From NCBI GenBank assembly GCA_025267735.1, contig CM046299.1, positions 11,988,232 through 12,052,231 of the forward strand: a stretch of 64,000 bases of DNA, given 5' to 3'. The notes beneath the pieces are model-generated. The model was not told where the DNA came from and searched no databases. It was given only the letters and a program-made list of their open reading frames with translations. This document shows positions 59,090-64,000 of the stretch, piece by piece. The position numbers were made by a program, and so were the translations under genes. This DNA comes from Mactra quadrangularis (Eukaryota; Mollusca; Bivalvia; Venerida; Mactridae). How positions within the stretch are numbered: position 1 is the stretch's first letter; each line of letters opens with the position of its first letter.

Positions 59090-60530
59090 GTTGGTAAGCT
59101 GGAAGGTGACATACATACTATTCCTAGTTTTTGGATCACTGTCTTCAAAAAACTCATTCCCAAAAGACAAACATATATTTGCAATAAGTATCAATCGTAA
59201 AAATGACGCTTATTTCTGCTAATATTTTTTCTAGTAGAACGGCTACTATGTCTTCTACAGCTACCTACAACGTCTATCAAACTACTCATGTAAAAACATT
59301 ACACTCAATCAGAGAAGGGTTGAATTCCCTAGGGACTTAATCTTGACACTGTTATAGTCAAGGGAGTTGTTGTTCATACAATTACCATGATATTGGTTGT
59401 ACCTACGTAAAGTGTTCGGAACACATTATTGTTTACTTCCGAGTTATGTCTGAAACATTGGTAGTTGTTGCAATTTCTTTCCCACGACGCGTCGGATATG
59501 ATATACATAATCCTTGGAATGAAGAGAAAGAGCCAGTCCGGGAGTAAAAAGAAGAAAAGTTGCAATGAAAAATCATGTATCACATTTAATTGAATTTTAA
59601 CATTTAGCGGCATGTAAATATGTCGACTTTGAGCTTGATATTCTAGGTATTGTTATTTTTTGCTTATGTGTTATATAGTTCGGATTTTTTAATGTACCAT
59701 TTAAAATATCACCCGTCACGTTTAATTAGCAAAGCATGGTTGTACGAAGTGACAACTCAACAATAAGATACAATGGGCAACAGCTCATAACGAAATACAT
59801 TTATAGCTGTTTGGTTCTGTATCATCAAATTAGATTTTTTATCACAAAGTCACAATGTCTCTTTGCACTTTTAACGTAAAACAACTTATTTCTTATGGGA
59901 AACAACGAGGTTTTACATCTATACCTTTGCCTTAATCTGTCAAATCTCATGTAGTAACGTTTGGAAGCAGTACTTGATATGATATTGTTTAATATTTACA
60001 ACTGATATAAAAATCAAACAGTGTGTATCAATACTAATTATTCAGAGTTCTTTTATCAGCTGTAAGTTTTGAGACATTCACACTTCCCTCTTCCATTTGG
60101 GTATTCCTGATTTTGTCACATCTAATTTGTAATATATTACTTACATGATATTACACTCAGAGCTTCATTATTCCAGTACATCTGTTTGTATGTTTATAAA
60201 GGAAACAAGGATTTCATCAAAACTTCCCAATTACTCAAAACGTTCCCAAACGGAATAGCAACGTCAGAAAATTGTTTTAATAAGCGAAACAAATGTTATG
60301 TCGGTTACCAAATGTTGACATAGCTACATAATTCAGTTTGATACAATGTGATTAGTCTGTCTCTGACATATGTTATAAATCAGAGTAGAACAGAATCGAG
60401 AAATATCAAGTCATTATATACGTAAATGATTAATCTATTTACTAAATTTTCTTTTTTTTAGCTGTTTTAGCTCTGTTGTGATTTTAGCTCTGTTGTGAAA
60501 CAAGTTATTTCAACTTTAATTATTCACTTT
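59090..60530. other. Unassigned sequence
   Basis: TTTTAGCTCTGTTGTGA is directly repeated at about 60465-60500. No other structure is seen. Confidence 0.45.
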
Positions 60531-60534
60531 TAAA

Positions 60535-60690
60535 TCCGCTTCCTGGTCCCCCAGTACTGAGCTAGTAGGATAAGGTTTCTTGCTCAAGAAAACAACGGGG
60601 TTGGTTACGATGGGATTCAAACCAAAGCGGGGCTGGCTATCAAGTAATTACCAGTCCAACGTCATAACCACTCGGCCACATTCGCTCCTA
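60535..60690 (-). mobile_element. tRNA-headed SINE, family 3
   Basis: The minus strand reads TGGCCGAGTGGTTATGACGT (A box) and GGTTTGAATCCC (B box), then a body with GAGCAAGAAACCTTATCC and CTAGCTCAGTACTGGG. It is more complete than the copy at 28411-28560. Confidence 0.75.
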
Positions 60691-60694
60691 TTAA

Positions 60695-61479
60695 TTATAA
60701 ATCTATTTGGTAAATATTATACAGTACCCACCAAAGGTTTTGGGGATTTTTTTTCTTTGAAAACCGACTACATAGATTTCATCAAGAACTTAATTACCAT
60801 TTGTTTTGAAATGCTTTTTAGTTTTGGTTTTTATTTATGTTGTGGTACAGTTTTTAGTTGAGAGATCCTTGGTAGCTTAAAACATATGCTATAAAAAATA
60901 TTACATTAAATTTGTTTAGAGGCTTTAGGATATCAGATGCTGAATCTAATTTATATGACGCATTTAACAAATTAATTTTCACCATATTAAACATATCAAA
61001 AATAATGATTTTACCGTATCTAAATGTCTGAATAGGTAAACAGTTATAGTTCTGTTTTATTAACTTGTCACAATTTGAATAATTACGCGGTCACTGAATC
61101 TGTTATTTTTAACTTCGTTCGAACTTTTTCCCCTATATTCAAAATCGCCGCATATATATTTAGATCATCAATATTTAATATGAATCCGTAGCTCAATGGC
61201 TAAAAAGAAGTTGATTAAAACACATTCACATTATATTTTTGTAATCCAGGTTTTAAGAACGTGCATGGAAGAATTTTTAGAATCAGTTTCTATAGGGAAT
61301 CTATTCGGAGAAAGGTCTTCACTTATATTGCTAAAAATTTTGGTTGGATGGGCTCCGGTGGCTCTTTTCCAGTATTGTATTTTTGTGCAACGTGAGGCCA
61401 AAATGGTATTAAATGACTTTCCTGAACTAGTTAGAGATAACCCCTTATAATTTACGATTTTATATTTATTTTTCCATTT
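60695..61479. other. Unassigned sequence
   Basis: CCGTAGCTCAATGGCTAAAA at 61186 looks like a tRNA A box, but no B box follows. The 84-codon frame at 61196-61450 has no known motif. Confidence 0.4.
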
Positions 61480-61750
61480 TGGATTAGGTTGTAAATGTCT
61501 ATTACGACGGTCTACTCACCGTTCCTTGAAAGGCTATATTTCTAGATTTAGCTGTAAACCAGCTACTAGACATAGAATTCCATCAGTGACTGACAACTGC
61601 CCTACATGATTAGGAATTAGTGGTAAGGAGGAAAATAGTCGTAGAAATAATTTCATGACAAAACTCCATGAAATTACGCCCAGAAATCAAACCTACGTTT
61701 ACTGGATCAGTAGACTTGTGTTCTACCAACCGAGTCAGCCGGGAGGCTAT
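61480..61750 (-). mobile_element. tRNA-headed SINE, family 1
   Basis: On the minus strand GGCTGACTCGGTTGGTAGAA (A box) is followed by a decayed B-box region, a body with AGTTGTCAGTCACTGATGG and GTTTACAGCTAAATC, and a short tail. Confidence 0.7.
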
Positions 61751-61904
61751 TAAAACTTTACGCAATCAATTTATTTGTCAACTTGCATTACACTCAAACT
61801 GACACTGAATAAATAAAAAGATATTCATGCTATTAAAGATCTGTCTAGTTTACTGATAAAAGCATGCATTATTTTACCTTAATGGTGTTTTAGTTAGCTA
61901 TATA

Positions 61905-62210
61905 CGGAGCACCTAAAGTGACATTTTTGAATACTTTTTTTAAATTACTAGAAATCTAGAAAACAATTTCGTTTTAACGTAATATTTTTTTTTCGAAATA
62001 TTATTTCGTTTATACAAAATATTTATTTCGAAAAAACGAAATAACATTTCTTAAAAGCGAAATTATATATAACGTTTAAATGATATAAAATTTCGGAAAA
62101 AAACGTAATAATTATTTCGAAAAAAACGTTATAATCATTACCTAAAAAACGAAATAATATTTCGATAAAATGATATAATATTTCGTTTAAATGTCACTTT
62201 AGGGGTTCTG
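61905..62210. mobile_element. TA-flanked MITE with CGAAAT/ATTTCG-rich core
   Basis: CGGAGCACCTAAAGTGACAT at the left is mirrored by ATGTCACTTTAGGGGTTCTG at the right, with TA outside both. The core is built from AATATTTCG/CGAAATAATATT words that pair with each other in many ways. It is noncoding and Tc1/mariner-like by its TA target. Confidence 0.75.
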
Positions 62211-62212
62211 TA

Positions 62213-62889
62213 GTTATACACTGCAACAAAATACTAATTATTAACTATTTGTAATCACGGCTCTCAATTATTTATGCAAGAACACAATGCTTACATGCTC
62301 TCAATTTTTCTGCTAAGGTCATCCCATTCGCTGTCTTTTATCACCAAAACCATGACGCATCTAGACTCATTACTGTATTTTACATCTGCTTAGATACATG
62401 TCAATTATTTGTTTTCAGAAATAGATAGATTTTTTATACAACATAGTAGTCGTAATTAATCATTAATCGTATATTTATTTGCATCAGACACAACTATTTC
62501 GTGCATTAGCGGACGATGTTTACACTTCATGAACCAACCAATAAATTGTAAACATTATCTTAACGTCCGCTATTCGAGTAATACTGAACTGTCACGTTCA
62601 ATATTTCATCTATTGACCCATGTTTCTATTTACGTTATGTTTTCGCTATACGTTTTTTACACTTGCAAAGTAAACAACGACATCATCAGAAGTTTTCCCA
62701 CCACTAGACGTTCCCATAAGGAAGCACCATGTCAACAAATTGTTTAATAAACGTAACAAATGTTTTCTCTGTCGCCCCGTGTTGACAAGGTTATATTATT
62801 CAGAAGTTCCTATGTAATAAACCGTCATAGAAATGACTTATATATAAGTATTGTTACAGTATTAACAAGGCAGTACAAACGTATATTAT
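62213..62889. other. Unassigned sequence
   Basis: Nothing recognised; a short frame at 62529-62747 is unsupported. Confidence 0.45.
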
Positions 62890-63326
62890 GATATTATTAA
62901 AGCTGTCATTGATTGGGCTCGACTTGTATCGACATTATCGATATATCGAGAAATAAATATCGACGATACACCAATATATATCGATACCTTCACTGCAGTA
63001 CTATATACATCATTTCTGGTGTCATCAACTTATAAAAGGTGTATATCTGTCACGAATGTTATAACTTCTGTGGACAAGAGCTATTTCCTGGGGGTGCCGT
63101 CAATGTTTTAGAATTATCCGATCATATTATGAAAGCGCGCCTGTTTCCGCTAACGATAGAAGGTTCGTCTCACAAATTTGACCCTTATTAGTGACTTTTA
63201 TTTACATGAATTTACCTATAGAGGCGTTATTATCGAAATTAAAAAATGCATATCGATTATTGATCGAAAAATAAATATCGACGATAGAACGATATCGTTG
63301 GAATCGATGACAGCTCTAAATATTGT
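62890..63326. mobile_element. hAT-like MITE with ATCGATAT arms
   Basis: The ends TAAAGCTGTCATTGATT (62898) and the inverse of AATCGATGACAGCTCTA (to 63318) form inverted repeats. They are followed on both sides by ATCGATAT-rich stretches sharing AAATAAATATCGACGATA. The flanking octamers GATATTAT and AATATTGT agree at six of eight positions, compatible with a decayed 8-bp target duplication of hAT type. The interior is noncoding. Confidence 0.6.
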
Positions 63327-63739
63327 ACCCATTCTTCGAGTTTAGCCAGCGGTCCATGGACCGAGTCCAACAAAATCGCCGTGGGTTCGGTGATTTTAAG
63401 AATGCGAGTGGCTTAACGTCCATCAACTTTTTTTACAGCCTATCTTTTCTAAATTCATTAAAAATCGTTATCGTTTGATACATGTATATTGTTTATCTAA
63501 TTTAGGCTATATTACGCCTAATCATTGAATTTGACTGTATGTCTTAACATATAATTATGATCAAAAAGATATTTTTGGCCCAGTGAACTTTCATCCTGTC
63601 CAGCAAAAGCTTCACTTTTGATGGGCCGTATGACAAGTGCTGATGAAAGTTTTTCGTGAAGACTGGTAATAGAGAGGATAAATAGAGACTTTAGTCAGTT
63701 ATCTTTCCCTGATAAAATCTGAAGCAATCCAATTGGTAA
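63327..63739. other. Unassigned sequence
   Basis: Nothing convincing; no gene. Confidence 0.4.
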
Positions 63740-64000
63740 GTAGGTCCTTACAGTTGGAATCCTCGGATTTTATCATTGAATTCCTATGTAAGGGTAACAA
63801 AATATTTCATCTAATATCTTTCTTGTTAATGAAGATATTAACGGAAGTAATGGAATTTAGATAGTTCTTTAACTTAAAAATAATTAGCTTGAATTTCAAA
63901 CAAATTAAATGATATACAAAAAATTCTTGAAGATTAAATTTGGCAAATTAACATTGAAAAGTAAGGGTAAAATCCGAGTAATCCAACTAATTAGACCTAC
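63740..64000. mobile_element. MITE-like interval reaching the window end
   Basis: GTAGGTCCTTACAGTTGGAA and CTCGGATTTTA at 63740-63772 are mirrored by TAAAATCCGAG and CCAACTAATTAGACCTAC at 63967-64000. The right inverted repeat ends at the last base of the window, so the outer boundary and target duplication cannot be judged. Confidence 0.6.

Noticed and set aside
61186..61250. Possible tRNA gene (CCGTAGCTCAATGGCTA)
   Set aside because: Only an A-box-like word; no B box, no acceptor or anticodon stem pairing visible.

Overview
This window looks like repeat-rich, intergenic-type DNA from an invertebrate, most likely a bivalve mollusc. That placement is inference. The DNA is AT-rich and has no operon-like gene packing. 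It is crowded with tRNA-headed SINEs, helentron-type non-autonomous elements, TA-flanked MITEs and minisatellites of kinds I associate with clam, mussel and oyster genomes. I recognise no host gene. Spliced host exons could be hidden in the unexplained stretches. The only long coding sequence is the 3' part of a non-LTR retrotransposon.

Layout. 1-10.8 kb: a deletion-derived Tc1/mariner element, a 323-bp palindromic MITE, SINEs and several copies of a ~665-bp helentron-like (HINE) repeat. 10.8-22.0 kb: a ~4.45-kb segment present twice in direct orientation. A 5'-truncated LINE with an open 636-codon reverse-transcriptase frame lies exactly between the two copies. 22.5 kb: a hammerhead-ribozyme-like motif. 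25.6-28.4 kb: a foldback element whose inverted arms consist of a 42-bp minisatellite, with a 6-bp target duplication. 30.3-31.4 kb: a separate 57-bp minisatellite. 32-36 kb: HINE ends, MITEs, a short peptidase-like ORF remnant and a dispersed mollusc-type repeat. 41.7-45.9 kb: a large composite with inverted termini, seven ~180-bp tandem units and a recurring 14-bp motif. 46.7 and 57.8 kb: two short retro-insertions of one family, each with a clean 12-13-bp target duplication. 49.9-58.0 kb: dispersed and tandem copies of a ~942-bp repeat, one interrupted by a MITE and one by a retro-insertion. 58-64 kb: SINEs, a diverged HINE and three MITEs, the last running into the window end.

The elements do not form a pathway. 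Their relations are nesting, duplication and borrowed mobilisation: SINEs and short retro-insertions presumably used LINE machinery, MITEs used Tc1/mariner- or hAT-type transposases, and HINEs used helentron proteins. No complete transposase or Rep-helicase is seen here, so most elements are non-autonomous passengers. Many simple open frames in the window are by-products of tandem repeats whose period is a multiple of three.
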